Origin: Auanema rhodensis
Lineage: Eukaryota; Nematoda; Chromadorea; Rhabditida; Rhabditidae
DNA length: 64,000 nt
Direction: 5' to 3'
Assembly: GCA_964057225.1 (NCBI GenBank)
Contig: OZ059900.1
Span: 13,469,638-13,533,637 of the forward strand
Translations under genes and position numbers: made by a program
The notes under the pieces: generated by a model
The model's input: the letters and a program-made list of their open reading frames with translations, nothing else
What the model was told of the DNA's origin: nothing
Databases searched by the model: none
Shown: positions 1-12,861 of the stretch, in pieces
Position numbering within the stretch: the first letter of the stretch is position 1
Layout: each line of letters opens with the position of its first letter

Positions 1-291
1 ATAAGTTTCCTGAATAGATTTGGTTTAATCACCCAAGTTAGAGGTAGTATCTCAATCTAACCAGAGAACTTCTGAGTTGGAAATACATTTTGGAAAGCAC
101 ACCATGAGTGTGCAATATTGAAAACTGTCTGTCTTAGTATGATTATATGACACTATAGATGCCAAAGCAAAACAAATTTGAATATGAACATGACGCGTCT
201 TTTACATTATAGTTTGACCGGATAAAGCTTTGTATAGCTTTGTATAGCTTTGTACACTGATCACATATACGGCGATAGGCTAGAACAGTTC

Positions 292-572
292 ATAAGTTTC
301 CTGAATAGATTTGGTTTAATTACCCAAGTTAGAGGTAGTATCTCAATCTAACCAAAGAACTTCTGAGTTGGAAATACATTTTGGAAAGCACACCATGAGT
401 GTGCAATATTAAAAACTGTCTGTCTTAGTATGATTATATGACACTATAGATGCCAAAGCAAAACAAATTTGAATATGAACATGACGCGTCTTTTACATTA
501 TAGTTTCACCGGATAAAGCTTTGTATAGCTTTGTACACTGATCACATATACGGCGATAGGCTAGAACAGTTC
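292..572. repeat. Representative 281-bp monomer (two copies of the 10-bp unit)
   Basis: This is a complete short-form monomer. In order it holds the ATAAGTTTCC start, a TTGGAAA direct-repeat pair, the dyad GCACAC-N5-GTGTGC, the palindrome CAATATTG (here altered to AATATTAAA), GACGCGTC, a short AGCTTTGTAT block, TGATCA, and the GGCGATAGGCTAGAACAG tail. This copy carries the linked variants ACCAAAG, ATTAAAAACT and TTTCACCGG. The 281-bp form makes up 101 of 133 complete monomers before position 37760 but only 20 of 90 between 37760 and 63749. The monomer phase is arbitrary; it was set by the first base of the window. Confidence 0.97.
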
Positions 573-1987
573 ATAAGTTTCCTGAATAGATTTGGTTTAA
601 TTACCCAAGTTAGAGGTAGTATCTCAATCTAACCAAAGAACTTCTGAGTTGGAAATACATTTTGGAAAGCACACCATGAGTGTGCAATATTGAAAACTGT
701 TTGTCTTAGTATGATTATATGACACTATAGATGCCAAAGCAGAACAAATTTGAATATGAACATGACGCGTCTTTTACATTATAGTTTGACCGGATAAAGC
801 TTTGTATAGATTTGTACACTGAGCACATATACGGCGATAGGCTAGAACAGTTCATAAGTTTCCTGAATAGATTTGGTTTAATTACCCAAGTTAGAGGTAG
901 TATCTCAATCTAACCAGAGAACTTCTGAGTTGGAAATACATTTTGGAAAGCACACCATGAGTGTGCAATATTGAAAACTGTTTGTCTTAGTATGATTATA
1001 TGACACTATAGATGCCAAAGCAGAACAAATTTGAATATGAACATGACGCGTCTTTTACATTATAGTTTGACCGGATAAAGCTTTGTATAGCTTTGTATAG
1101 CTTTGTACACTGATCACATATACGGCGAGAGGCTAGAACACTTCATAAGTTTCCTGAATAGATTTGGTTTAATTACCCAAGTTAGAGGTAGTATCTCAAT
1201 CTAACCAGAGAACTTCTGAGTTGGAAATACATTTTGGAAAGCACACCATGAGTGTGCAATATTGAAAACTGTTTGTCTTAGTATGATTATATGACACTAT
1301 AGATGCCAAAGCAAAACAAATTTGAATATGAACATGACGCGTCTTTTACATTATAATTTGACCGGATAAAGCTTTGCATAGCTTTGTACACTGAACACAT
1401 ATACGGCGATAGGCTAGAACAGTTCATAAGTTTCCTGAATAGATTTGGTTTAATTACCCAAGTTAGAGGTAGTATCTCAATCTAACCAAAGAACTTCTGA
1501 GTTGGAAATACATTTTGGAAAGCACACCATGAGTGTGCAATATTAAAAACTGTCTGTCTTAGTATGATTATATGACACTATAGATGCCAAAGCAAAACAA
1601 ATTTGAATATGAACATGACGCGTCTTTTACATTATAGTTTGACCGGATAAAGCTTTGTATAGATTTGTACACTGATCACATATACGGCGATAGGCTAGAA
1701 CAGTTCATAAGTTTCCTGAATAGATTTGGTTTAATTACCCAAGTTAGAGGTAGTATCTCAATCTAACCAAAGAACTTCTGAGTTGGAAATACATTTTGGA
1801 AAGCACACCATGAGTGTGCAATATTGAAAACTGTTTGTCTTAGTATGATTATATGACACTATAGATGCCAAAGCAGAACAAATTTGAATATGAACATGAC
1901 GCGTCTTTTACATTATAGTTTGACCGGATAAAGCTTTGTATAGATTTGTACACTGAGCACATATACGGCGATAGGCTAGAACAGTTC

Positions 1988-2053
1988 ATAAGTTTCCTGA
2001 ATAGATTTGGTTTAATTACCCAAGTTAGATACGGCGATAGGCTAGAACAGTTT
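1988..2053. repeat. Truncated 66-bp monomer (internal deletion scar)
   Basis: The copy starts normally but jumps after CAAGTTAGA straight into TACGGCGATAGGC near 2028-2031, losing about 215 bp of the monomer interior. The two parental junctions, TTAGAGG and ATATACGG, share one A at the join, so the deletion has at most about one base of microhomology. It is the only monomer in the window that does not follow the 281/291 rule. Slippage or illegitimate recombination is the likely origin; an assembly error is the alternative. Confidence 0.95.
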
Positions 2054-2625
2054 ATAAGTTTCCTGAATAGATTTGGTTTAATTACCCAAGTTAGAGGTAG
2101 TATCTCAATCTAACCAGAGAACTTCTGAGTTGGAAATACATTTTGGAAAGCACACCATGAGTGTGCAATATTGAAAACTGTCTGTCTTAGTATGATTATA
2201 TGACACTATAGATGCCAAAGCAAAACAAATTTGAATATGAACATGACGCGTCTTTTACATTATAGTTTGACCGGATAAAGCTTTGTATATCTTTGTACAC
2301 TGATCACATATACGGCGATAGGCTAGAACAGTTCATAAGTTTCCTGAATAGATTTGGTTTAATTACCCAAGTTAGAGGTAGTATCTCAATCTAACCAGAG
2401 AACTTCTGAGTTGGAAATACATTTTGGAAAGCACACCATGAGTGTGCAATATTGAAAACTGTCTGTCTTAGTATGATTATCTGACACTATAGATGCCAAA
2501 GCAAAACAAATTTGAATATGAACATGACACGTCTTTTACATTATAGTTTGACCGGATAAAGCTTTGTATAGCTTTGTATAGCTTTGTACACTGATCACAT
2601 ATACGGCGATAGGCTAGAACAGTTT

Positions 2626-2916
2626 ATAAGTTTCCTGAATAGATTTGGTTTAATTACCCAAGTTAGAGGTAGTATCTCAATCTAACCAGAGAACTTCTGA
2701 GTTGGAAATACATTTTGGAAAGCACACCACGAGTGTGCAATATTGAAAACTGTCTGTCTTAGTATGATTATATAACACTACAGATGCTAAAGCAAAATGA
2801 ATTTGAATATGAACATGACGCGTCTTTTACATTATAGTTTGACCCGATAAAGCTTTGTATAGCTTTGTATAGCTTTGTACACTGATCACATATACGGCGA
2901 TAGGCTAGAACAGTTT
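2626..2916. repeat. Right-domain-like monomer embedded in domain 1 (copy 1)
   Basis: This 291-bp monomer combines CACGAG, TATAACACT, CTACAGATGCT and AAAATGAATT, the haplotype of the domain to the right of 40048, except that it has CTACAG where that domain has CTACCG or CTATAG. Its flanking monomers are ordinary domain 1 types. It also has GACCCGATAAAG. A second copy lies at 4914-5204. It could be a seed for the later amplification or a product of gene conversion. Confidence 0.85.
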
Positions 2917-3759
2917 ATAAGTTTCCTGAATAGATTTGGTTTAATTACCCAAGTTAGAGGTAGTATCTCAATCTAACCAGAGAACTTCTGAGTTGGAAAT
3001 ACATTTTGGAAAGCACACCATGAGTGTGCAATATTGAAAACTGTTTGTCTTAGTATGATTATATGACACTATAGATGCCAAAGCAAAACAAATTTGAATA
3101 TGAACATGACGCGTCTTTTACATTATAGTTTGACCGGAAAAAGCTTTGTATAGCTTTGTACACTGATCACATATACGGCGATAGGCTAGAACAGTTCATA
3201 AGTTTCCTGAATAGATTTGGTTTAATTACCCAAGTTAGAGGTAGTATCTCAATCTAACCAGAGAACTTCTGAGTTGGAAATACATTTTGGAAAGCACACC
3301 ATGAGTGTGCAATATTGAAAACTGTCTGTCTTAGTATGATTATATGACACTATAGATGCCAAAGCAAAACAAATTTGAATATGAACATGACGCGTCTTTT
3401 ACATTATAGTTTGACCGGAAAAAGCTTTGTATAGCTTTGTACACTGATCACATATACGGCGATAGGCTAGAACAGTTCATAAGTTTCCTGAATAGATTTG
3501 GTTTAATTACCCAAGTTAAAGGTAGTATCTCAATCTAACCAGAGAACTTCTGAGTTGGAAATACATTTTGGAAAGCACACCATGAGTATGCAATATTGAA
3601 AACTGTCTGTCTTAGTATGATTATATGACACTATAGATGCCAAAGCAAAACAAATTTGAATATGAACATGACGCGTCTTTTACATTATAGTTTGACTTGT
3701 TAAAGCTTTGTATAGCTTTGTACACTGATCACATATACGGCGAGAGGCTAGAACAGTTT
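2917..3759. repeat. Three-monomer block, copy 1 (843 bp)
   Basis: Three 281-bp monomers in order: GTTTG with GACCGGAAAAAG; GTCTG with GACCGGAAAAAG; and AAAGG with the private GAGTATG and GACTTGTT, ending GAGAGG...AGTTT. The same ordered trio recurs at 6349-7191. Sharing of the rare GAGTATG marks this as a block duplication, with copies 3432 bp apart. Confidence 0.88.
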
Positions 3760-4331
3760 ATAAGTTTCCTGAATAGATTTGGTTTAATTACTCAAGTTAG
3801 AGGTAGTATCTCAATCTAACCAGAGAACTTCTGAGTTGGAAATACATTTTGGAAAGCACACCATGAGTGTGCAATATTGAAAACTGTCTGTCTTAGTATG
3901 ATTATATGACACTATAGATGCCAAAGCAAAACAAATTTGAATATGAACATGACGCGTCTTTTACATTATAGTTTGACCGGATAAAGCTTTGTATATCTTT
4001 GTACACTGATCACATATACGGCGATAGGCTAGAACAGTTCATAAGTCTCCTGAATAGATTTGGTTTAATTACCCAAGTTAGAGGTAGTATCTCAATCTAA
4101 CCAGAGAACTTCTGAGTTGGAAATACATTTTGGAAAGCACACCATGAGTGTGCAATATTGAAAACTGTCTGTCTTAGTATGATTATATGACACTATAGAT
4201 GCCAAAGCAAAACAAATTTGAATATGACCATGACGCGTCTTTTACATTATAGTTTCACCGGATAAAGCTTTGTATAGCTTTGTATAGCTTTGTACACTGA
4301 TAACATATACGGCGATAGGCTAGAACAGTTC

Positions 4332-4622
4332 ATAAGTTTCCTGAATAGATATGGTTTAATTACCCAAGTTAGAGGTAGTATCTCAATCTAACCAGAGAAC
4401 TTCTGAGTTGGAAATACATTTTGGAAAGCACACCATGAGTGTGCAATATTGAAAACTGTCTGTCTTAGTATGATTATATGACACTATAGATGATTAAGCA
4501 ATATGAATTTGATCATGAACATTACGCGTCTTTTACATTATAGTTTGACAGGATAAAACTTTGTATAGCTTTGTATAGCTTTGTACACTGATCACATATA
4601 CGGCGATAGGCTAGAACAGTTC
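4332..4622. repeat. Patchily divergent monomer (copy 1)
   Basis: Roughly 4493-4525 and 4547-4560 hold clustered substitutions: GATGATTAAGCAATATGAAT replaces the usual GATGCCAAAGCAAAACAAAT, TTTGATCATGAAC replaces TTTGAATATGAAC, and GACAGGATAAAACT replaces GACCGGATAAAGCT. The rest is near consensus. The clustering points to conversion from a diverged relative elsewhere, rather than scattered point mutation. The same patch recurs at 5767-6057. Confidence 0.85.
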
Positions 4623-4913
4623 ATAAGTTTCCTGAATAGATTTGGTTTAATTACCCAAGTTAGAGGTAGTATCTCAATCTAACCAGAGAACTTCTGAGTT
4701 GGAAATACATTTTGGAAAGCACACCATGAGTGTGCAATATTGAAAACTGTCTGTCTTAGTATGATTATATGACACTATAGATGCCAAAGCAAAACAAATT
4801 TGAATATGAACATGACGCGTCTTTTACATTATAGTTTCACCGGATAAAGCTTTGTATAGCTTTGTATAGCTTTGTACACTGATCACATATACGGCGATAG
4901 GCTAGAACAGTTC

Positions 4914-5204
4914 ATAAGTTTCCTGAATAGATTTGGTTTAATTACCCAAGTTAGAGGTAGTATCTCAATCTAACCAGAGAACTTCTGAGTTGGAAATACA
5001 TTTTGGAAAGCACACCACGAGTGTGCAATATTGAAAACTGTCTGTCTTAGTATGATTATATAACACTACAGATGCTAAAGCAAAATGAATTTGAATATGA
5101 ACATGACGCGTCTTTTACATTATAGTTTGACCGGATAAAGCTTTGTATAGCTTTGTATAGCTTTGTACACTGATCACATATACGGCGATAGGCTAGAACA
5201 GTTT
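4914..5204. repeat. Right-domain-like monomer embedded in domain 1 (copy 2)
   Basis: It carries the same linked set as 2626-2916 (CACGAG, TATAACACT, CTACAGATGCT, AAAATGAATT, three 10-bp units) but with the usual GACCGGATAAAG. The two copies are 2288 bp apart, and no comparable monomer occurs between them. Confidence 0.85.
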
Positions 5205-5766
5205 ATAAGTTTCCTGAAAAGATTTGGTTTAATTACCCAAGTTAGAGGTAGTATCTCAATCTAACCAGAGAACTTCTGAGTTGGAAATACATTTTGGAAA
5301 GCACACCATGAGTGTGCAATATTGAAAACTGTCTGTCTTAGTATGATTATATGACACTATAGATGCCAAAGCAAAACAAATTTGAATATGAACATGACGC
5401 GTCTTTTACATTATAGTTTGACCGGATAAAGCTTTGTATATCTTTGTACACTGATCACATATACGGCGATAGGCTAGAACAGTTCATAAGTTTCCTGAAT
5501 AGATTTGGTTTAATTACCCAAGTTAGAGGTAGTATCTCAATCTAACCAGAGAACTTCTGAGTTGGAAATACATTTTGGAAAGCACACCATGAGTGTGCAA
5601 TATTGAAAACTGTCTGTCTTAGTATGATTATATGACACTATAGATGCCAAAGCAAAACAAATTTGAATATGAACATGACACGTCTTTTACATTATAGTTT
5701 GACCTGATAAAGCTTTGTATATCTTTGTACACTGATCACATATACGGCGATAGGCTAGAACAGTTC

Positions 5767-6057
5767 ATAAGTTTCCTGAATAGATTTGGTTTAATTACCC
5801 AAGTTAGAGGTAGTATCTCAATCTAACCAGAGAACTTCTGAGTTGGAAATACATTTTGGAAAGCACACCATGAGTGTGCAATATTGAAAACTGTCTGTCT
5901 TAGTATGATTATATGACACTATAGATGATTAAGCAATATGAATTTGATCATGAACATGACGCGTCTTTTACATTATAGTTTGACAGGATAAAACTTTGTA
6001 TAGCTTTGTATAGCTTTGTACACTGATCACATATACGGCGATAGGCTAGAACAGCTC
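5767..6057. repeat. Patchily divergent monomer (copy 2)
   Basis: This copy shares the clustered changes of 4332-4622 from about 5928 onward, including GATCATGAAC and GACAGGATAAAACT. It has the normal CATGACGCG where copy 1 has CATTACGCG, and ends with AACAGCTC. The two copies are exactly five monomers (1435 bp) apart, so they probably arose by block duplication followed by further change. Confidence 0.85.
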
Positions 6058-6348
6058 ATAAGTTTCCTGAATAGATTTGGTTTAATTACCCAAGTTAGAG
6101 GTAGTATCTCAATCTAACCAGAGAACTTCTGAGTTGGAAATACATTTTGGAAAGCACACCATGAGTGTGCAATATTGAAAACTGTTTGTCTTAGTATGAT
6201 TATATGACACTATAGATGCCAAAGCAGAACAAATTTGAATATGAACATGACGCGTCTTTTACATTATAGTTTGACCGGATAAAGCTTTGTATAGCTTTGT
6301 ATAGCTTTGTACACTGATCACATATACGGCGAGAGGCTAGAACACTTC

Positions 6349-7191
6349 ATAAGTTTCCTGAATAGATTTGGTTTAATTACCCAAGTTAGAGGTAGTATCT
6401 CAATCTAACCAGAGAACTTCTGAGTTGGAAATACATTTTGGAAAGCACACCATGAGTGTGCAATATTGAAAACTGTTTGTCTTAGTATGATTATATGACA
6501 CTATAGATGCCAAAGCAAAACAAATTTGAATATGAACATGACGCGTCTTTTACATTATAGTTTGACCGGAAAAAGCTTTGTATAGCTTTGTACACTGATC
6601 ACATATACGGCGATAGGCTAGAACAGTTCATAAGTTTCCTGAATAGATTTGGTTTAATTACCCAAGTTAGAGGTAGTATCTCAATCTAACCAGAGAACTT
6701 CTGAGTTGGAAATACATTTTGGAAAGCACACCATGAGTGTGCAATATTGAAAACTGTCTGTCTTAGTATGATTATATGACACTATAGATGCCAAAGCAAA
6801 ACAAATTTGAATATGAACATGACGCGTCTTTTACATTATAGTTTGACCGGAAAAAGCTTTGTATAGCTTTGTACACTGATCACATATACGGCGATAGGCT
6901 AGAACAGTTCATAAGTTTCCTGAATAGATTTGGTTTAATTACCCAAGTTAAAGGTAGTATCTCAATCTAACCAGAGAACTTCTGAGTTGGAAATACATTT
7001 TGGAAAGCACACCATGAGTATGCAATATTGAAAACTGTCTGTCTTAGTATGATTATATGACACTATAGATGCCAAAGCAAAACAAATTTGAATATGAACA
7101 TGACGCGTCTTTTACATTATAGTTTGACTTGTTAAAGCTTTGTATAGCTTTGTACACTGATCACATATACGGCGAGAGGCTAGAACAGTTT
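6349..7191. repeat. Three-monomer block, copy 2 (843 bp)
   Basis: This is the second copy of the trio at 2917-3759, in the same order and with the same private GAGTATG in the third monomer. The monomers before and after differ between the two copies, so the duplicated unit appears to end at or near these monomer edges. Confidence 0.88.
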
Positions 7192-7753
7192 ATAAGTTTC
7201 CTGAATAGATTTGGTTTAATTACCCAAGTTAGAGGTAGTATCTCAATCTAACCAGAGAACTTCTGAGTTGGAAATACATTTTGGAAAGCACACCATGAGT
7301 GTGCAATATTGAAAACTGTCTGTCTTAGTATGATTATATAACACTATAGATGCCAAAGCAAAACAAATTTGAATATGAACATGACGCGTCTTTTACATTA
7401 TAGTTTGACCGGATAAAGCTTTGTATAGCTTTGTACACTGATCACATATACGGCGATAGGCTAGAACAGTTCATAAGTTTCCTGAATAGATTTGGTTTAA
7501 TTACCCAAGTTAAAGGTAGTATCTCAATCTAACCAGAGAACTTCTGAGTTGGAAATACATTTTGGAAAGCACACCATGAGTGTGCAATATTGAAAACTGT
7601 CTGTCTTAGTATGATTATATGACACTATAGATGCCAAAGCAAAACAAATTTGAATATGAACATGACGCGTCTTTTACATTATAGTTTGACTTGTTAAAGC
7701 TTTGTATAGCTTTGTACACTGATCACATATACGGCGATAGGCTAGAACAGTTC

Positions 7754-10700
7754 ATAAGTTTCCTGAATAGATTTGGTTTAATTACCCAAGTTAGAGGTAG
7801 TATCTCAATCTAACCAGAGAACTTCTGAGTTGGAAATACATTTTGGAAAGCACACCATGAGTGTGCAATATTGAAAACTGTCTGTCTTAGTATGATTATA
7901 TAACACTATAGATGCCAAAGCAAAACAAATTTGAATATGAACATGACGCGTCTTTTACATTATAGTTTGACTTGTTAAAGCTTTGTATAGCTTTGTACAC
8001 TGATCACATATACGGCGAGAGGCTAGAACAGTTTATAAGTTTCCTGAATAGATTTGGTTTAATTACCCAAGTTAAAGGTAGTATCTCAATCTAACCAGAG
8101 AACTTCTGAGTTGGAAATACATTTTGGAAAGCACACCATGAGTGTGCAATATTGAAAACTGTCTGTCTTAGTATGATTATATAACACTATAGATGCCAAA
8201 GCAAAACAAATTTGAATATGAACATGACGCGTCTTTTACATTATAGTTTGACCGGATAAAGCTTTGTATAGCTTTGTACACTGATCACATATACGGCGAT
8301 AGGCTAGAACAGTTCATAAGTTTCCTGAATAGATTTGGTTTAATTACCCAAGTTAAAGGTAGTATCTCAATCTAACCAGAGAACTTCTGAGTTGGAAATA
8401 CATTTTGGAAAGCACACCATGAGTGTGCAATATTGAAAACTGTCTGTCTTAGTATGATTATATGACACTATAGATGCCAAAGCAAAACAAATTTGAATAT
8501 GAACATGACGCGTCTTTTACATTATAGTTTCACCGGATAGAGCTTTGTATAGCTTTGTATAGCTTTGTACACTGATCACATATACGGCGATAGGCTAGAA
8601 CAGTTCATAAGTTTCCTGAATAGATTTGGTTTAATTACCCAAGTTAGAGGTAGTATCTCAATCTAACCAGAGAACTTCTGAGTTGGAAATACATTTTGGA
8701 AAGCACACCATGAGTGTGCAATATTAAAAACTGTCTGTCTTAGTATGATTATATGACACTATAGATGCCAAAGCAAAACAAATTTGAATATGAACATGAC
8801 GCGTCTTTTACATTATAGTTTCACCGGATAAAGCTTTGTATAGCTTTGTACACTGATCACATATACGGCGATAGGCTAGAACAGTTCATAAGTTTCCTGA
8901 ATAGATTTGGTTTAATTACCCAAGTTAGAGGTAGTATCTCAATCTAACCAAAGAACTTCTGAGTTGGAAATACATTTTGGAAAGCACACCATGAGTGTGC
9001 AATATTGAAAACTGTTTGTCTTAGTATGATTATATGACACTATAGATGCCAAAGCAGAACAAATTTGAATATGACCATGACGCGTCTTTTACATAATAGT
9101 TTGACTTGTTAAAGCTTTGTATAGCTTTGTACACTGATCACATATACGGCGATAGGCTAGAACAGTTCATACGTTTCCTGAATAGATTTGGTTTAATTAC
9201 CCAAGTTAGAGGTAGTATCTCAATCTAACCAGAGAACTTCTGAGTTGGAAATACATTTTGGAAAGCACACCATGAGTGTGCAATATTGAAAACTGTCTGT
9301 CTTAGTATGATTATATGACACTATAGATGCCAAAGCAGAACAAATTTGAATATGAACATGACGCGTCTTTTACATTATAGTTTGACCGGATAAAGCTTTG
9401 TATAGCTTTGTATAGCTTTGTACACTGATCACATATACGGCGATAGGCTAGAACACTTCATAAGTTTCCTGAATAGATTTGGTTTAATTACCCAAGTTAA
9501 AGGTAGTATCTCAATCTAACCAGAGAACTTCTGAGTTGGAAATACATTTTGGAAAGCACACCATGAGTGTGCAATATTGAAAACTGTCTGTCTTAGTATG
9601 ATTATATGACACTATAGATGCCAAAGCAAAACAAATTTGAATATGAACATGACGCGTCTTTTACATTATAGTTTCACCGGATAGAGCTTTGTATAGCTTT
9701 GTATAGCTTTGTACACTGATCACATATACGGCGATAGGCTAGAACAGTTCATAAGTTTCCTGAATAGATTTGGTTTAATTACCCAAGTTAGAGGTAGTAT
9801 CTCAATCTAACCAGAGAACTTCTGAGTTGGAAATACATTTTGGAAAGCACACCATGAGTGTGCAATATTAAAAACTGTCTGTCTTAGTATGATTATATGA
9901 CACTATAGATGCCAAAGCAAAACAAATTTGAATATGAACATGACGCGTCTTTTACATTATAGTTTCACCGGATAAAGCTTTGTATAGCTTTGTACACTGA
10001 TCACATATACGGCGATAGGCTAGAACAGTTCATAAGTTTCCTGAATAGATTTGGTTTAATTACCCAAGTTAGAGGTAGTATCTCAATCTAACCAAAGAAC
10101 TTCTGAGTTGGAAATACATTTTGGAAAGCACACCATGAGTGTGCAATATTGAAAACTGTTTGTCTTAGTATGATTATATGACACTATAGATGCCAAAGCA
10201 GAACAAATTTGAATATGACCATGACGCGTCTTTTACATAATAGTTTGACTTGTTAAAGCTTTGTATAGCTTTGTACACTGATCACATATACGGCGATAGG
10301 CTAGAACAGTTCATAAGTTTCCTGAATAGATTTGGTTTAATTACCCAAGTTAGAGGTAGTATCTCAATCTAACCAGAGAACTTCTGAGTTGGAAATACAT
10401 TTTGGAAAGCACACCATGAGTGTGCAATATTGAAAACTGTCTGTCTTAGTATGATTATATAACACTATAGATGCCAAAGCAAAACAAATTTGAATATGAA
10501 CATGACGCGTCTTTTACATTATAGTTTGACTTGTTAAAGCTTTGTATAGCTTTGTACACTGATCACATATACGGCGAGAGGCTAGAACAGTTTATAAGTT
10601 TCCTGAATAGATTTGGTTTAATTACCCAAGTTAAAGGTAGTATCTCAATCTAACCAGAGAACTTCTGAGTTGGAAATACATTTTGGAAAGCACACCATGA

Positions 10701-12861
10701 GTGTGCAATATTGAAAACTGTCTGTCTTAGTATGATTATATAACACTATAGATGCCAAAGCAAAACAAATTTGAATATGAACATGACGCGTCTTTTACAT
10801 TATAGTTTGACCGGATAAAGCTTTGTATAGCTTTGTACACTGATCACATATACGGCGATAGGCTAGAACAGTTCATAAGTTTCCTGAATAGATTTGGTTT
10901 AATTACCCAAGTTAAAGGTAGTATCTCAATCTAACCAGAGAACTTCTGAGTTGGAAATACATTTTGGAAAGCACACCATGAGTGTGCAATATTGAAAACT
11001 GTCTGTCTTAGTATGATTATATGACACTATAGATGCCAAAGCAAAACAAATTTGAATATGAACATGACGCGTCTTTTACATTATAGTTTCACCGGATAGA
11101 GCTTTGTATAGCTTTGTATAGCTTTGTACACTGATCACATATACGGCGATAGGCTAGAACAGTTCATAAGTTTCCTGAATAGATTTGGTTTAATTACCCA
11201 AGTTAGAGGTAGTATCTCAATCTAACCAGAGAACTTCTGAGTTGGAAATACATTTTGGAAAGCACACCATGAGTGTGCAATATTAAAAACTGTCTGTCTT
11301 AGTATGATTATATGACACTATAGATGCCAAAGCAAAACAAATTTGAATATGAACATGACGCGTCTTTTACATTATAGTTTCACCGGATAAAGCTTTGTAT
11401 AGCTTTGTACACTGATCACATATACGGCGATAGGCTAGAACAGTTCATAAGTTTCCTGAATAGATTTGGTTTAATTACCCAAGTTAGAGGTAGTATCTCA
11501 ATCTAACCAAAGAACTTCTGAGTTGGAAATACATTTTGGAAAGCACACCATGAGTGTGCAATATTGAAAACTGTTTGTCTTAGTATGATTATATGACACT
11601 ATAGATGCCAAAGCAGAACAAATTTGAATATGACCATGACGCGTCTTTTACATAATAGTTTGACTTGTTAAAGCTTTGTATAGCTTTGTACACTGATCAC
11701 ATATACGGCGATAGGCTAGAACAGTTCATAAGTTTCCTGAATAGATTTGGTTTAATTACCCAAGTTAGAGGTAGTATCTCAATCTAACCAGAGAACTTCT
11801 GAGTTGGAAATACATTTTGGAAAGCACACCATGAGTGTGCAATATTGAAAACTGTCTGTCTTAGTATGATTATATGACACTATAGATGCCAAAGCAAAAC
11901 AAATTTGAATATGAACATGACGCGTCTTTTACATTATAGTTTGACTTGTTAAAGCTTTGTATAGCTTTGTACACTGATCACATATACGGCGATAGGCTAG
12001 AACAGTTCATAAGTTTCCTGAATAGATTTGGTTTAATTACCCAAGTTAGAGGTAGTATCTCAATCTAACCAGAGAACTTCTGAGTTGGAAATACATTTTG
12101 GAAAGCACACCATGAGTGTGCAATATTGAAAACTGTCTGTCTTAGTATGATTATATAACACTATAGATGCCAAAGCAAAACAAATTTGAATATGAACATG
12201 ACGCGTCTTTTACATTATAGTTTGACTTGTTAAAGCTTTGTATAGCTTTGTACACTGATCACATATACGGCGAGAGGCTAGAACAGTTTATAAGTTTCCT
12301 GAATAGATTTGGTTTAATTACCCAAGTTAAAGGTAGTATCTCAATCTAACCAGAGAACTTCTGAGTTGGAAATACATTTTGGAAAGCACACCATGAGTGT
12401 GCAATATTGAAAACTGTCTGTCTTAGTATGATTATATAACACTATAGATGCCAAAGCAAAACAAATTTGAATATGAACATGACGCGTCTTTTACATTATA
12501 GTTTGACCGGATAAAGCTTTGTATAGCTTTGTACACTGATCACATATACGGCGATAGGCTAGAACAGTTCATAAGTTTCCTGAATAGATTTGGTTTAATT
12601 ACCCAAGTTAAAGGTAGTATCTCAATCTAACCAGAGAACTTCTGAGTTGGAAATACATTTTGGAAAGCACACCATGAGTGTGCAATATTGAAAACTGTCT
12701 GTCTTAGTATGATTATATGACACTATAGATGCCAAAGCAAAACAAATTTGAATATGAACATGACGCGTCTTTTACATTATAGTTTCACCGGATAGAGCTT
12801 TGTATAGCTTTGTATAGCTTTGTACACTGATCACATATACGGCGATAGGCTAGAACAGTTC
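7754..12861. repeat. 5108-bp super-repeat, copy 1 (types ABCDEFCDE-ABCDEGABC)
   Basis: Eighteen monomers form an ordered series. A = AGAGG, TATAAC, GACTTGTT, GAGAGG tail. B = AAAGG, TATAAC, GACCGGAT. C = AAAGG, CACCGGATAGAG, 291 bp. D = ATTAAAAACT, CACCGGATAAAG. E = ACCAAAG, GTTTG, AGAAC, GACCATG, CATAATAG, GACTTGTT. F = AGAAC, 291 bp, ACTTC tail. G = AGAGG, GACTTGTT, GATAGG tail. The first half (7754-10312, 2559 bp) reads ABCDEFCDE, and the second (10313-12861, 2549 bp) reads ABCDEGABC. The same two halves follow at 12862-15420 and 15993-18541. ABCDE alone is 1415 bp. Confidence 0.9.

Larger units (their letters stand above)
1..7753. repeat. Heterogeneous left block without a regular higher-order period
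   Basis: The first 28 monomers mix many types. GACCGGAT, CACCGGAT, GACCGGAA and GACTTGTT versions are interspersed, with private changes such as TTTGCATAG near 1375, TATATCTTTG in the copies at 2054, 3760, 5205 and 5486, and GACACGTC in the copies at 2335 and 5486. Only short stretches are repeated (see 2917-3759 with 6349-7191). This could be an older part of the array that later amplification has not homogenised, or it could lie nearer an edge. Both are inference. Confidence 0.7.
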
